Assembly (NCBI RefSeq): GCF_000347635.1
Contig: NC_020514.1
Location: 1,054,001 to 1,118,000 of the forward strand
Length of the DNA stretch: 64,000 nt
Direction of reading: 5' to 3'
From: Paraglaciecola psychrophila 170
GTDB taxonomy: Bacteria > Pseudomonadota > Gammaproteobacteria > Enterobacterales > Alteromonadaceae
Position 1 is the stretch's first letter. The number at the start of each line of letters is the position of its first letter. Positions 16,734 through 26,048 of this stretch are shown in pieces. Under the pieces are notes generated by a model. The model did no database searches. It was not told where the DNA came from and saw nothing but the letters and a program-made list of their open reading frames with translations. Both the position numbers and the translations under genes were made by a program.

Positions 16734-17891
16734 ATGAATAATAATATTTTTACTAAAAATAAATTTGCTCTGTGCTTCTTCGCCACATCTGGCTTACTCG
16801 GCCTGGCAATCCCTGCTACTGCTACTGCTGGTGTGAATTTAGCCACTCCGGGCGATTGGGAAACGTCAATTTCAGGTTCACTGCCAGTATTTATGGTGGC
16901 AAGTGACCATGATAACTCTGAAAAGGCATTGCGAGTCCAATCCGGATTTAATCCTGCGAACATCAACTTTCACGTGGTTGCTCCTAAAAGTGATGCTGGC
17001 TTCACTGTGTCAGGCCACTTTCAAATTGACACACACCTGCAAGGTAGTGGTGTTCAGGACTCCGGCTTATTCGAAAGCCGGGTGGCGAACATACAGCTAA
17101 GCGGTGACTTTGGAACGATCGTAGCGGGCAAGGATTTTGGTGTGTTCAATAGTTCGGCTATTGGCGACTTAGGCAGTCAACGAGGCGTAGGTTGGTTAGG
17201 CGGCGGTGCGGACACCGCAAATGCCACAGGTGGCAGAATTGGTACAGGCTATGTTTATGCCAATTTTAATCCACAAGTTAAATATATCTCTCCGTCAATG
17301 GGAGGCTTATCCTTCAAGGTTGCACTGATTAATCCTGAAGAGCCACAAGACGCGTCTGTTGAAACTGGCTCGCCCAGGATTGAAGGGCAAGTTAATTATA
17401 AGATGGGCACCGGCAATGGCTCACTTGAGCTTTGGAGCGGCGTTTTTCAACAATCGGTTGACGTGATGGTAGGCGAGGATACTTTCGGCTATAACATGCA
17501 AGGCATTGATGTTGGCGGACATATCGATATTGCATCTTTCGGACTGACAGTTTCATATACTGATACCACAGGAATAGGGGCAGATGGTCTCTATGGTGGC
17601 AGCATCCATGATGCAGATGTTGATGGAACGCAATGGTATGTAGAAGCTGATTATGTATTTGGTAAAAACACTGTTGGTGTAAGCTACGGTGAAGGAAGTC
17701 AAGATGCTCGCGCAGCAGATAGCACCAAAGGCCTTGTCGCCGTTGGCGATGTAGATAACCAATTAACTATGCTTTTCGTTAATCATCAAATGACACCACA
17801 ACTTAGACTTATTGGTGAACTTCAGGACTATCAATCAACTGTACAAAATGACTACACAGCTATCGTTGTTGGTTTTCAGTTCGATTTTTAA
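16734..17891 (+). CDS. outer-membrane porin
   Basis: This is a 385-residue Gram-negative porin of the 16-strand type. The signal peptide (residues 1-32, cut near TATA/GVN) is followed by beta-rich sequence such as VRVANIQLSGDFGTIVAGKDFG-like segments and KYISPSMGGLSFKVAL. The protein ends with GFQFDF, the terminal phenylalanine recognised by the BAM complex. I use the ATG at 16734. The longer frame from a TTG at 16722 adds four residues. It follows glpV after a non-terminating hairpin and precedes a double terminator, so it is probably the last gene of the glycerol operon and supplies substrate to the periplasm. Its specificity cannot be read from the sequence. Confidence 0.85.
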   Translation: MNNNIFTKNKFALCFFATSGLLGLAIPATATAGVNLATPGDWETSISGSLPVFMVASDHDNSEKALRVQSGFNPANINFHVVAPKSDAGFTVSGHFQIDTHLQGSGVQDSGLFESRVANIQLSGDFGTIVAGKDFGVFNSSAIGDLGSQRGVGWLGGGADTANATGGRIGTGYVYANFNPQVKYISPSMGGLSFKVALINPEEPQDASVETGSPRIEGQVNYKMGTGNGSLELWSGVFQQSVDVMVGEDTFGYNMQGIDVGGHIDIASFGLTVSYTDTTGIGADGLYGGSIHDADVDGTQWYVEADYVFGKNTVGVSYGEGSQDARAADSTKGLVAVGDVDNQLTMLFVNHQMTPQLRLIGELQDYQSTVQNDYTAIVVGFQFDF

Positions 17892-17906
17892 CACAGCCTA
17901 GTGTCG

Positions 17907-18006
17907 GTGGAGTAAGTGTACTCTAGATGAATAAAGTCTAATCAAACCCATCTGGATTTGTGTTTATTTACTCCACTTTTAGCCAGTACTTCTGTGCTGG
18001 CTTTTT
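17907..18006 (+). terminator. tandem terminators after the glycerol operon
   Basis: GTGGAGTAA (17907-17915) pairs with TTACTCCAC (17968-17976), followed by TTTT. Directly behind it, AGCCAGTAC (17981-17989) pairs with GTGCTGGCT (17994-18002), with one G-T pair and a T-run. Together they should end transcription from the porin side. Confidence 0.7.
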
Positions 18007-18026
18007 GTTGTATGTGAGGAGCAAAA

Positions 18027-20017
18027 ATGAACATCTTGCGTGATTTTTCGATTACCGCAAAATTGGCAGTACTTTTGTGTGTTCCATTATTTGTAGCTTT
18101 GGCCTTCATTTTTAATGGATTAAATGTCAATTTTACTATTTACCAGTCAATGAAAACTGCCGAGAAACTGCAAAATTTTGCGATATCTGCAGCGGCGTTA
18201 TCTGATCAGTTGCAGAGAGAGTTAGGATTCACGGCTGGTTTTTTAAGCTCCAAAGGTGCCAAACTGGGCACAGAGTTACAATCACAGCGAAAGGCTACAG
18301 ACCAAAAAGTAACGAAATTTAGTCAATCGATAAATAGTAAAGACATCGTTAAGTTTGATGCCCTAGACGAAATAATAGCTAACTATGAGACTGCGTTAGC
18401 AAAAATAAGTGAAACGAGGACCCTCGTTGAAAAGCAAAATGTCACAGTAGAAGAAAGCATTGCATTTTACTCAAAGGTCAACGAACAGTTGGTCAAAATT
18501 AACAAATTAATGGCCGTGACGGTAGAGGACAAAGCAATTAGTGGCCAAATCTATGCGTATCTAAACTTTATGCGTTTGAAAGAAACAGCAGGCATAGAAA
18601 GGGCTCTTCTGAGTAAAGTATTCTCAGCAGGTGAAATAGATATTCCGACCTACAATCAAATTTTAATGTTACAGGCAAAACAAAAAGTCTATTTGCACGT
18701 TTTTAACGATTTCTCATCCCATGAACGGACTCAAAGCTACGTTAAGGTGGTTGCTGGCGATGCGGTAAATGAAGTTGAAAGGATCAGGAATATTGTTTTA
18801 AAGAAAAAAAACGCATGAGAATCGCCCCTGATTTTTGGTTTGCAAACGCATCCGCCAGAATTGCTAAATTGAGCGAATTCGAAGTACTTTTAGCCTCAGA
18901 TCTCGAGCAATCAATTATAAATGTTAAGAGTAATGCTCTAAATGATCTTATCAAACTAGCGTCAATAGGACTTGTTGCGCTTATGTGCAGTCTCACCATA
19001 GGTATTTTCCTGCTCAACCACATACGGGACCAGATCCGGTCTTTGTCACTGTCTATGAAAAAGGTGCAACAGGATTTGGATTTAACGTCCAGAGCTAACA
19101 TTATGGGAGATGATGAACTCGGTCACTTAGCAAGAGATTTTAATAGTATGGTCGAACATTTAGCGACTATGACTGGAAATGTTACAGGGGCTAATGCTCA
19201 ATTAGGAGAAGTGGTATCTGCGATACAAAATATCGCCTTACAATTAAACGACGAGATCTCAAAAGGAGTTGCTCAAACTATGATTGTTGTTTCATCTGTC
19301 ACTGAGATGGATACTGCAATTCATGACGTCTCTTTGAGCTGCAGTGCAACAGCTGAAAAATCAGATCTTGCCTTCGACGCCGCTGAAAAAGGTGAAAGTT
19401 TGGTTAAATGTTCTAGGGAAGCCATCGTTCAATTGTCCAATCAAATCGATCAGTCCAAGTCTATCGTTAGCCTCGTCGAAAAAGATAGTATGGAAATTGA
19501 TAGTATATTGGAAATGATTGACGGGGTTGCCCAGCAAACCAATTTACTGGCACTAAACGCAGCCATAGAGGCCGCAAGAGCCGGTGATAAAGGAAGAGGC
19601 TTTGCCGTGGTAGCAAGCGAAGTACGCTCCTTAGCAGCCCAAACCGGAGAGTCAACGTCACGTATTCAGAGCATGATACAGAAACTGCAAACTCGTGTAC
19701 AAGAGGCCGTTCGGGCGATGTTGATAAGTCAAGAGTCAGCCAACGCAACCGTGTCAGGTTTCAACCAACTTCTGGAACAACTTCAAAGCATTACCCAACA
19801 GTCATCCCTGGTGAAAGATATGAGTATTAAAAATGCAGCCTCAACGAAACAACAATCCGCCGTTGTCGCGAAGGTAGGCCAAAGTATAGTGAATATTCAA
19901 TCTAGCTACGATATCGCTACACAAAATGCACAAAACCTGAAACGCACATCACAAACCCTAGAGTATGTATCTGAACAGCTCAGGAACGAAATGAGTCGAT
20001 TTACACTGAATAAGTGA
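18027..20017 (+). pseudogene. NIT-domain methyl-accepting chemotaxis protein, single frameshift
   Basis: The two frames 18027-18818 and 18815-20017 together encode one chemoreceptor of about 663 residues. The first holds a membrane helix (residues 12-32) and most of a periplasmic NIT (nitrate/nitrite-sensing type) domain. The second begins with the end of NIT ([11 protein letters not shown]), then a membrane helix, HAMP and the signalling tip [18 protein letters not shown]. The break is a run of eight A at 18804-18811. Nine would give the continuous reading [13 protein letters not shown]. In the first frame the run reads as a canonical -1 slippery heptamer, A AAA AAC, and the frames overlap as ATGA, so recoding is possible besides mutation or sequencing error. 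The AGGAG before 18027 is strong. Placement after the glycerol operon hints at chemotaxis linked to it. Confidence 0.85.
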
Positions 20018-20026
20018 AACTCGAAG

Positions 20027-20302
20027 ATGAATAAAGGTAAATCTCACAGAAAAGTTACTAATTCATTCTTGACGATCGAGTGTAAGCCTCTATTTACTAT
20101 AGGCCGAAGAGTCAGATTTGTTAACGGATATGAAGAATCAGACTATAAAATTGGAATAATTTGCTCAGTTAATTTCATGGATAACAATGATCTGACGGGG
20201 TTTAAGTACAAAGTGATATTGGATTTACAAGACCGGGTAATGACAGAGGACGATGACTGCTTAGTTGTTGATGTTGAGGAAAAATATCTTGACTCTTTTT
20301 AA
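20027..20302 (+). CDS. hypothetical protein, 91 aa
   Basis: This is a small protein that I do not recognise, starting 9 bp after the chemoreceptor stop. It has a basic N-terminus and a beta-rich middle (IGRRVRFVNGYEESDYKIGIICSV) suggestive of a small SH3- or PilZ-like barrel, and an acidic C-terminus. It has no signal peptide or membrane helix. The close spacing suggests co-transcription with the receptor gene. Confidence 0.5.
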   Translation: MNKGKSHRKVTNSFLTIECKPLFTIGRRVRFVNGYEESDYKIGIICSVNFMDNNDLTGFKYKVILDLQDRVMTEDDDCLVVDVEEKYLDSF

Positions 20303-20319
20303 ACATCGTTATGAAAAGC

Positions 20320-20480
20320 CTACAACGCATCGAGAGCAAATATACGTGCGCATCCAATTTCGGCTAGACCTCGTGCCAAATCTTGCCAGTGATGAATCGT
20401 TAAAATTCCCATTAATACGTCAAATTCACAATCTTGGCAAGGAATGTTTGCTGCGGACTCCTGAATGGCACGAATAGCAG
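20320..20480 (-). pseudogene. SAM-dependent methyltransferase remnant
   Basis: On the minus strand one frame reads CEFDVLMGILTIHHWQD and then LARGLAE, closely resembling the motif after the SAM-binding strand of class I methyltransferases (methyltransferase 11 type). It is only about 50 residues, with no start and no glycine-rich motif I in frame nearby. I read it as a leftover of a decayed gene. The neighbouring frames at 20434-20643 have no recognisable content. Confidence 0.4.
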
Positions 20481-20709
20481 GTTTGTATCTTCTTTTATCA
20501 TTTCGTTAAACGCCTCAAGTGCAGTGACCTCGGAGTGTAAGAGCTCATATGAACCCAGTTCTTCTCAACTTCTAAAAATGGCGCAAACCCGAGCAAAAGC
20601 TACTTTAATACGATTGCGCCTGAGCATCTTGAGAGATGCTTAACTCCTTGCCCTTGCGGGTAAAAATTCTATATTCTTTATCTTGTTACTTTAGCATTGC
20701 GCTGCGGGA

Positions 20710-21024
20710 CTAATTGTTGTTCGTCCACTGCACGTTACTTTCGTCTTTTACTGCGGCCTTTAGTAAATCGATTAAAGGTAAAGCACGATGAGAAAGCCTG
20801 ACAAAAGACGTTACCTCGGTATAGTCTGTAGGTTCTTCTGATTCGGGTTGTTGCTCTGCTACCCCGAGCGCAACTTCCAGATTCGCCAGTGCTGCTGGGA
20901 CATCTTTTGCAAGTATTGCACTGGGAACAGTGCCGCTATGCCCCATCATTTTCAGTAATTGCACTCCTATATCTCCAAACATAGTAATGTTGGCACTAGC
21001 CTGACTGGAAAAAATTACTAACAT
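20710..21024 (-). CDS. DUF1840 family protein
   Basis: This 104-residue protein matches the DUF1840 family of small proteobacterial proteins. The conserved opening MLVIFSSQASANITMFGDIG and the following LLKMMGHSGTVPSAILAKDV are characteristic, as is the C-terminal SHRALPLIDLLKAA. The middle is a variable acidic linker. No function is established for the family. It is a single gene flanked by decayed or empty sequence. The ATG start agrees with the family. Confidence 0.85.
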   Translation of the reverse strand: MLVIFSSQASANITMFGDIGVQLLKMMGHSGTVPSAILAKDVPAALANLEVALGVAEQQPESEEPTDYTEVTSFVRLSHRALPLIDLLKAAVKDESNVQWTNNN

Positions 21025-21488
21025 GATGGTTTAACTCTTAAGGGTTGCTCAATAGATATAAGATGAGTGTACGCCCATACAACACCCTTTACTTCAACTA
21101 CCTAGTTCCCCCTTTGACTGCTCTAGCTAACCGTAAATGCAACGGCCGCGACACCTTTTCTAATAAGTTCACTCTGACCCTAGATACTTTCTTCGGCCAT
21201 AATGGCTTAGCCATTATTTCATATGTCCTGATAATTACTCTGCCTTGATCTTATACGAACTGAATCGCTAATCAATCAAAATGAAAAGTTGACAAATATT
21301 TGATTAACCATATCCTAATTAGGTAATTTAATTTATCGAGTAACGGTATGTATGGTGCAACGCAACAACAAAAATAAATTACTTAGCTCAATTCAAGTAC
21401 TTTACTACACCTTCACTACATCTTTACTCCTTCCTAAGATATAAATTACTGATTTAAAAAAGTTTTATACTTTAAGTAACAGGAGGTT
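21025..21488. other. intergenic region upstream of response regulator
   Basis: No gene is supported; a 67-residue frame at 21045 is low-complexity and unlikely. A sigma-70-like promoter is annotated separately at 21289-21316. Confidence 0.45.
21289..21316 (+). promoter_or_regulatory. putative sigma-70 promoter
   Basis: TTGACA (21289-21294) is a perfect -35 element. TATCCT (21311-21316) is an acceptable -10 element after a 16-bp spacer. It lies about 170 bp before the response regulator gene, leaving a long leader. Confidence 0.4.
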
Positions 21489-23720
21489 ATGGTGGATCAA
21501 TCAGCTGACTCATATAAATTTTTAGAAGAATTAGAGCAAAACCAAAAACCATCCGACAAACTTGTTAAAGTTTGGAAAGTTCTGAGCGTTGAAGATGACC
21601 TCGATTACCAAAGTGCTCTTGTTTCCAGCTTAGAATCATTAATTTTACCTGCACACACTAAACTTAAAGTACTTAAGGCTAATTCTGCTTTTGATGCCTC
21701 AAGGCTGCTCCGTACCCATAACGATATAGGCCTTATTTTACTAGATGTGGTGATGGAAGAAGATGACGCGGGTCTGCGTTTAGTCACCACCATTAGAGAA
21801 GAACTGGGTAATGCTCTAGTTAGAATTGTATTGGTAACTGGCCAACCGGGGTTTGCCCCTGAAAAAGAAGTCATGAGTGCCTTAGATATCGATGAATATT
21901 GGAATAAAGCTGATTTAAAACTGGAGAAATTACACTCTATCGTCTCCAGTAATATGCGGACGTGGAGCTATATATCAGAACTTGCAGACGCCAGACAGGG
22001 CCTGCAAATTGTGTTGGATGCAGCCAGAACTATTAGCAGCCGCTTTGACCTTGCGACTTTCACCCATACCGTATTAGCTGAAATCGGCAATATCATTGGT
22101 GTCAAAGAGGGTGGCTTATTTTGTGTGGGCAATAGCTTAGCCCCCCTTGAGGATGCTCAGGTACTAACGGCAACGGGATGTTTTACAAAACTGGTGGGAC
22201 TCAAACTTTCCGATGCACATCTCAGTGAGCTGTTTGGGGATTTACAACAGGCGCTGAACGAAAAACACCACGTTATCACTCCAATACGCTCGGTATTCTA
22301 TTTTGAAACTAACGGTATAAACGAAACATGCTATTTAATGGTAGTGAACTCATCTTCGCCATTAACAGAGGCGAATATCAATTTACTTAAAGTATTTAGT
22401 GAAAATATAAGCAGTGGTTTTACTAATATAGCCCTACTTAATCGTGTTACTGAGCTTGCCTATATTCATAGTGATCTGAATATTCCCAACCGTAACTGGT
22501 TAAAAAAAGAAATTCAAAATATGAGCCGCTTAGAGTGGCAACAAACCCGTTTACTAATGCTTGAAGTGAACTATTTTGATGAAATGAAATTCACTTTTGG
22601 TTATGAATTTACTCTAAATGTATTAACTTATGTTTATGAAAATTTACGTCAAATACTGCCGAATAGCTCACAAGTAACGCTATCTGGCCACAAACAATTT
22701 TCTATTTTACTCGATATTAATTTTGAATTGTCCCCTGAACTGATTGATAAGCTGACTTATAACGAAATTAAAATCGATGGCGTTGCACATGTATCTTCAT
22801 TTACTTTATTAGACATGCGGCTTGATACACTTAATCAAAGTTCAGCTATCAAGATAATTAATATGGCAGAGTCAGAACTCAAACAAGCTTCCCTCAATAA
22901 TATTGCCTATACCCAACATTCACAGCAAGAAACAGACTTAATAAGTCGTCGTTATAGCTTAATGGGCGAATTGCGTCATACCATACGTGAACGTAAGTTG
23001 AGTGTTATGCTGCAACCTAAAGTGAGCTTATCTTCGGGCAAAGTTGTTGGCTTTGAGTCTTTAGCTAGATGGCAACGTGATGACGGTAGTTTTGTGCCAC
23101 CCGATGAATTCATTGCTATTGCAGAAGCTGCAGGACTAATCATTAAGCTTGATTGCCTGATATTCGAAAAAACCATGGAAGCCTTAAAAACGTTGGTCGA
23201 CACAGGTTATCAAGTTCCCGTCGCGTTTAACGCTTCTTCTTTTGATTTATTACACCCAGATTATTTTGACTTTATCTCAAGCTGCCTCACTAGCTTCGGC
23301 TTACCCGTGGAGTTACTCGAACTTGAGGTCACTGAAACCCAAGCAATTTCAGATTACGAGCGAATTCAACAGTGTCTACAACGTTTTGTGGCTTTAGGTA
23401 TAAAAATAAGTATTGATGACTTTGGTACTGGTTATTCGTCTCTTGCGCACATCTCAAACATCACCGCCCACTGCATCAAAATTGATCGCAGTTTTGTCAG
23501 TAAACTTGAAACCGATAAGAACAGTGAACACGTCATCAATATGATTTTGACATTAGGTGAAAAATTCAATTTCAGCATAGTGGCAGAAGGTATAGAAACA
23601 GAATATCAAAAACAGTGGCTTAGTCGCGCTGGGTGTGACATTGGTCAGGGGTATTTATTTGCTAGACCTATGCCGATAAGTGATTTAGTCCCATGGTTAG
23701 TCACATATAATAAGCGATAA
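21489..23720 (+). CDS. response regulator, REC-DUF3369-degenerate GGDEF-EAL
   Basis: This 743-residue response regulator probably hydrolyses cyclic di-GMP. The receiver domain (about 30-150) has ED acid pairs, the phospho-acceptor in LILLDVVMEED and the Thr/Lys positions VTGQPG and WNKAD. A DUF3369 domain follows (about 165-320), then a GGDEF-like fold without the GGDEF signature, and a C-terminal EAL domain (about 500-740). The EAL catalytic set looks complete: FESLARW, LEVTET, DDFGTGYSSL, IKIDRSFV and VAEGIET. AGGAGG ends only two bases before the ATG at 21489. A GTG at 21492 would be better spaced, so the true start may be one codon later. It is followed after 14 bp by a histidine kinase gene, its likely partner. 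Confidence 0.9.
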   Translation: MVDQSADSYKFLEELEQNQKPSDKLVKVWKVLSVEDDLDYQSALVSSLESLILPAHTKLKVLKANSAFDASRLLRTHNDIGLILLDVVMEEDDAGLRLVTTIREELGNALVRIVLVTGQPGFAPEKEVMSALDIDEYWNKADLKLEKLHSIVSSNMRTWSYISELADARQGLQIVLDAARTISSRFDLATFTHTVLAEIGNIIGVKEGGLFCVGNSLAPLEDAQVLTATGCFTKLVGLKLSDAHLSELFGDLQQALNEKHHVITPIRSVFYFETNGINETCYLMVVNSSSPLTEANINLLKVFSENISSGFTNIALLNRVTELAYIHSDLNIPNRNWLKKEIQNMSRLEWQQTRLLMLEVNYFDEMKFTFGYEFTLNVLTYVYENLRQILPNSSQVTLSGHKQFSILLDINFELSPELIDKLTYNEIKIDGVAHVSSFTLLDMRLDTLNQSSAIKIINMAESELKQASLNNIAYTQHSQQETDLISRRYSLMGELRHTIRERKLSVMLQPKVSLSSGKVVGFESLARWQRDDGSFVPPDEFIAIAEAAGLIIKLDCLIFEKTMEALKTLVDTGYQVPVAFNASSFDLLHPDYFDFISSCLTSFGLPVELLELEVTETQAISDYERIQQCLQRFVALGIKISIDDFGTGYSSLAHISNITAHCIKIDRSFVSKLETDKNSEHVINMILTLGEKFNFSIVAEGIETEYQKQWLSRAGCDIGQGYLFARPMPISDLVPWLVTYNKR

Positions 23721-23734
23721 AGAGCGCTATATTC

Positions 23735-25681
23735 ATGCCATTATCCACAACTGATATAGCCATGCAAAAGCGCCCCATAGTTATGAGAGCTGCGATGTTA
23801 TTGATCATTTCAATATTATTCGCTGGGTTGAGCTATCAGCGTCTTTATGATGGTAAATTAGATGAGCTAAAAAATATTCAAGGTCAGAAGCTGTTTATCG
23901 CAGCTAACTTATTTAGCAGAGAGCTAGGCGGTTTAGGCGATCTACTCTCGTTATTGGCGAATGGTCAAGCTTTGTATCATGAAAATACTCAAAAAGATAA
24001 AAACAACCAGACTCAAGACTTATCGCTGAAAGTACAGCAACAGGTACAAAATTATTTTATTCAATTTGGTAAAGCTTCACCTAGAATTGCACAAATACGC
24101 TGGCTTAACCAAAATGGGCAAGAAGTGATCCGAGTCGATTTTAAAGCTGGTCAGGCTAAGGTGTCGCGCGTAAACAGATTGCAAAATAAACAATCACGTT
24201 ATTATTTTAAACAAGGTATGAAAGTCGCTGCACCAAAACGGTATTTTTCTCCGATCGACCTAAATGTTGAACATGGTGCAGTAGTACAACCCTTTGAGCC
24301 TACAATCAGAGGTACAATTCAAACTTCATCGAGCACACATTTACTACAAGGGTTGATCATAGTGAATTATCAACTAGATCATTTACTGACAACTATCAGG
24401 GACCATAGTAATCCAGAAGCTCAACTTTCTATTGTTAATCATGATGGCTTCTGGCTGTTAAACTCGCAACCAGATAAAGAGTGGGGTTTTATGCTAAATC
24501 AACCAAAGTTAAGTTTAAAAACGGCATCACATGAACTATGGCTCTTCCAAAGTCAACACGCTGCGGGTGGTGACTATATTGTTGATAACGTACTCAGTAG
24601 TTTTATCCCTTTAGCTACTTTTGTAGGTTCTGGCTCAGGCGCAACTACCAATAAGCTAATATTGTATGCGACCAGCAGTAAAAAATATTTATCACTAGCG
24701 CAAAAAAACTCTTTGTATTTTGCATTGGTGATTTTTTTGACTTTAGTCCTGTGTGGTTCAATCATCATGTGGCGAGGATATCGCTATCAAGACAAGCTGA
24801 TAGAACTTTCTTTAAAACTGCATGACGAGCACCAACGATTAGAACAAGCCAATGCCTCGTTAATTGAAAATATCGCCAGACAGCAACTATTACAGGACGA
24901 GTTAGTTAAAGCCAATAAATTATCATCCTTAGGTTTAATGGTTGCTGGTGTTGCCCATGAACTTAACACACCGATTGGCGGTGCAATTATTTGTGTCACT
25001 AATGCCGATAATGCCAACGATAAACTGAAAAAAGCGATGGAACAGGGGTTATCCAAGAGCCAATTTAGTGCGGCAGTCAATCTGATAAACCGCAGTCTAC
25101 ATCTGGCAATCATAAATTTGGATAAGGCGGTCAGTCATATCAAACACTTTAAACGCTTGGCTATTGATCGGGTAAATGAGGATTATCTAAATTGTCTGCT
25201 AGATGACATTGTTAGTGATTTAATCATCAGTTTACGACCATTGCTTAAGAAGGGAAAGGTGGTGGTGATTGAAGACATAGAAGATAATTTAACACTGGTA
25301 AGCCGCCCCGGAATTATTTCACAGGTACTGGAAAATCTAGTAGTGAACAGCCTAAATCATGGATTTGAATCTGGACAGCAAGGCATCATTAAAATTAAAG
25401 CGCGCAGATTAGACACAAATCAAATATGCATTACGGTTTCGGACAACGGTTCAGGTATCCCATCATCGATGCAAAGTAACCTATTTGAGCCATTTGTTAC
25501 TAGCGGAAGGGGTAAGGGTAACATTGGTCTGGGTTTGTATATGGTTAATCAATGGGTGACAAAACTGTTGGCGGGTAAATTGAGTTTCGTTTCTGAAGAA
25601 AACAGTAATAAAGAATTTACCACCCAATTTACCGTTTTGCTGCCGATCAATTCGAATGTTTCAAAAATTAACAAAAATTGA
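23735..25681 (+). CDS. membrane sensor histidine kinase
   Basis: This 648-residue two-component sensor has a membrane helix near residues 17-36, a periplasmic sensor region to about 325 and a second helix (SLYFALVIFLTLVLCGSIIM). A coiled coil (DEHQRLEQANASLIENIARQ) leads to a phospho-acceptor domain with the histidine in GVAHELNTPIGG. The ATPase domain shows N-box VLENLVVNSLNHG, G1 DNGSGIP and G2 GKGNIGLGLYMV. The H-box LNTPIGG class resembles kinases associated with DUF3369 regulators. It lies 14 bp downstream of the REC-DUF3369-EAL gene and upstream of a CstA-family transporter gene, which may be its target. Confidence 0.9.
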   Translation: MPLSTTDIAMQKRPIVMRAAMLLIISILFAGLSYQRLYDGKLDELKNIQGQKLFIAANLFSRELGGLGDLLSLLANGQALYHENTQKDKNNQTQDLSLKVQQQVQNYFIQFGKASPRIAQIRWLNQNGQEVIRVDFKAGQAKVSRVNRLQNKQSRYYFKQGMKVAAPKRYFSPIDLNVEHGAVVQPFEPTIRGTIQTSSSTHLLQGLIIVNYQLDHLLTTIRDHSNPEAQLSIVNHDGFWLLNSQPDKEWGFMLNQPKLSLKTASHELWLFQSQHAAGGDYIVDNVLSSFIPLATFVGSGSGATTNKLILYATSSKKYLSLAQKNSLYFALVIFLTLVLCGSIIMWRGYRYQDKLIELSLKLHDEHQRLEQANASLIENIARQQLLQDELVKANKLSSLGLMVAGVAHELNTPIGGAIICVTNADNANDKLKKAMEQGLSKSQFSAAVNLINRSLHLAIINLDKAVSHIKHFKRLAIDRVNEDYLNCLLDDIVSDLIISLRPLLKKGKVVVIEDIEDNLTLVSRPGIISQVLENLVVNSLNHGFESGQQGIIKIKARRLDTNQICITVSDNGSGIPSSMQSNLFEPFVTSGRGKGNIGLGLYMVNQWVTKLLAGKLSFVSEENSNKEFTTQFTVLLPINSNVSKINKN

Positions 25682-26048
25682 CAAAATACCCATCGCAGTA
25701 CAGATGAAAATGTTCCTTTCCAATAGCCTAGTGATTTTGCGGGTGCACTCAATTATCTATTCATGTCAGTTGCTCCAAAAGTTAAAAAGTAATTGGTAAG
25801 CCCTATTTGTACTTTATCTTTTCACAGCGCATAACTCTGTAGTAAATAACTTTTGCTCTTAACTATTTACTAGCTAAAGTTTTTTGTGATTTTTTGTTGG
25901 GGTCAACTTTGTTATTCTGCTATTAGAATTTTGACCTTCGTTTATTCATTAAACTAAATAAGTTAATGAATAAACTAATAAATAAAAAAAGAAAGCGTGG
26001 GACGACTGCGCTTTTTCACAAGCCCTTTAACTAGAGATATACGTAATA
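25682..26048. other. intergenic region with possible terminator
   Basis: AAAGCG (25992-25997) and CGCTTT (26009-26014) followed by more T could terminate the sensor operon, although it lies only about 35 bp before the transporter start. The rest is AT-rich with repeats of AATAA and no recognisable gene. Confidence 0.4.

Noticed and set aside
20434..20643. 69-aa + strand frame
   Set aside because: Low-complexity, no start signal, overlaps the better-supported minus-strand methyltransferase remnant.
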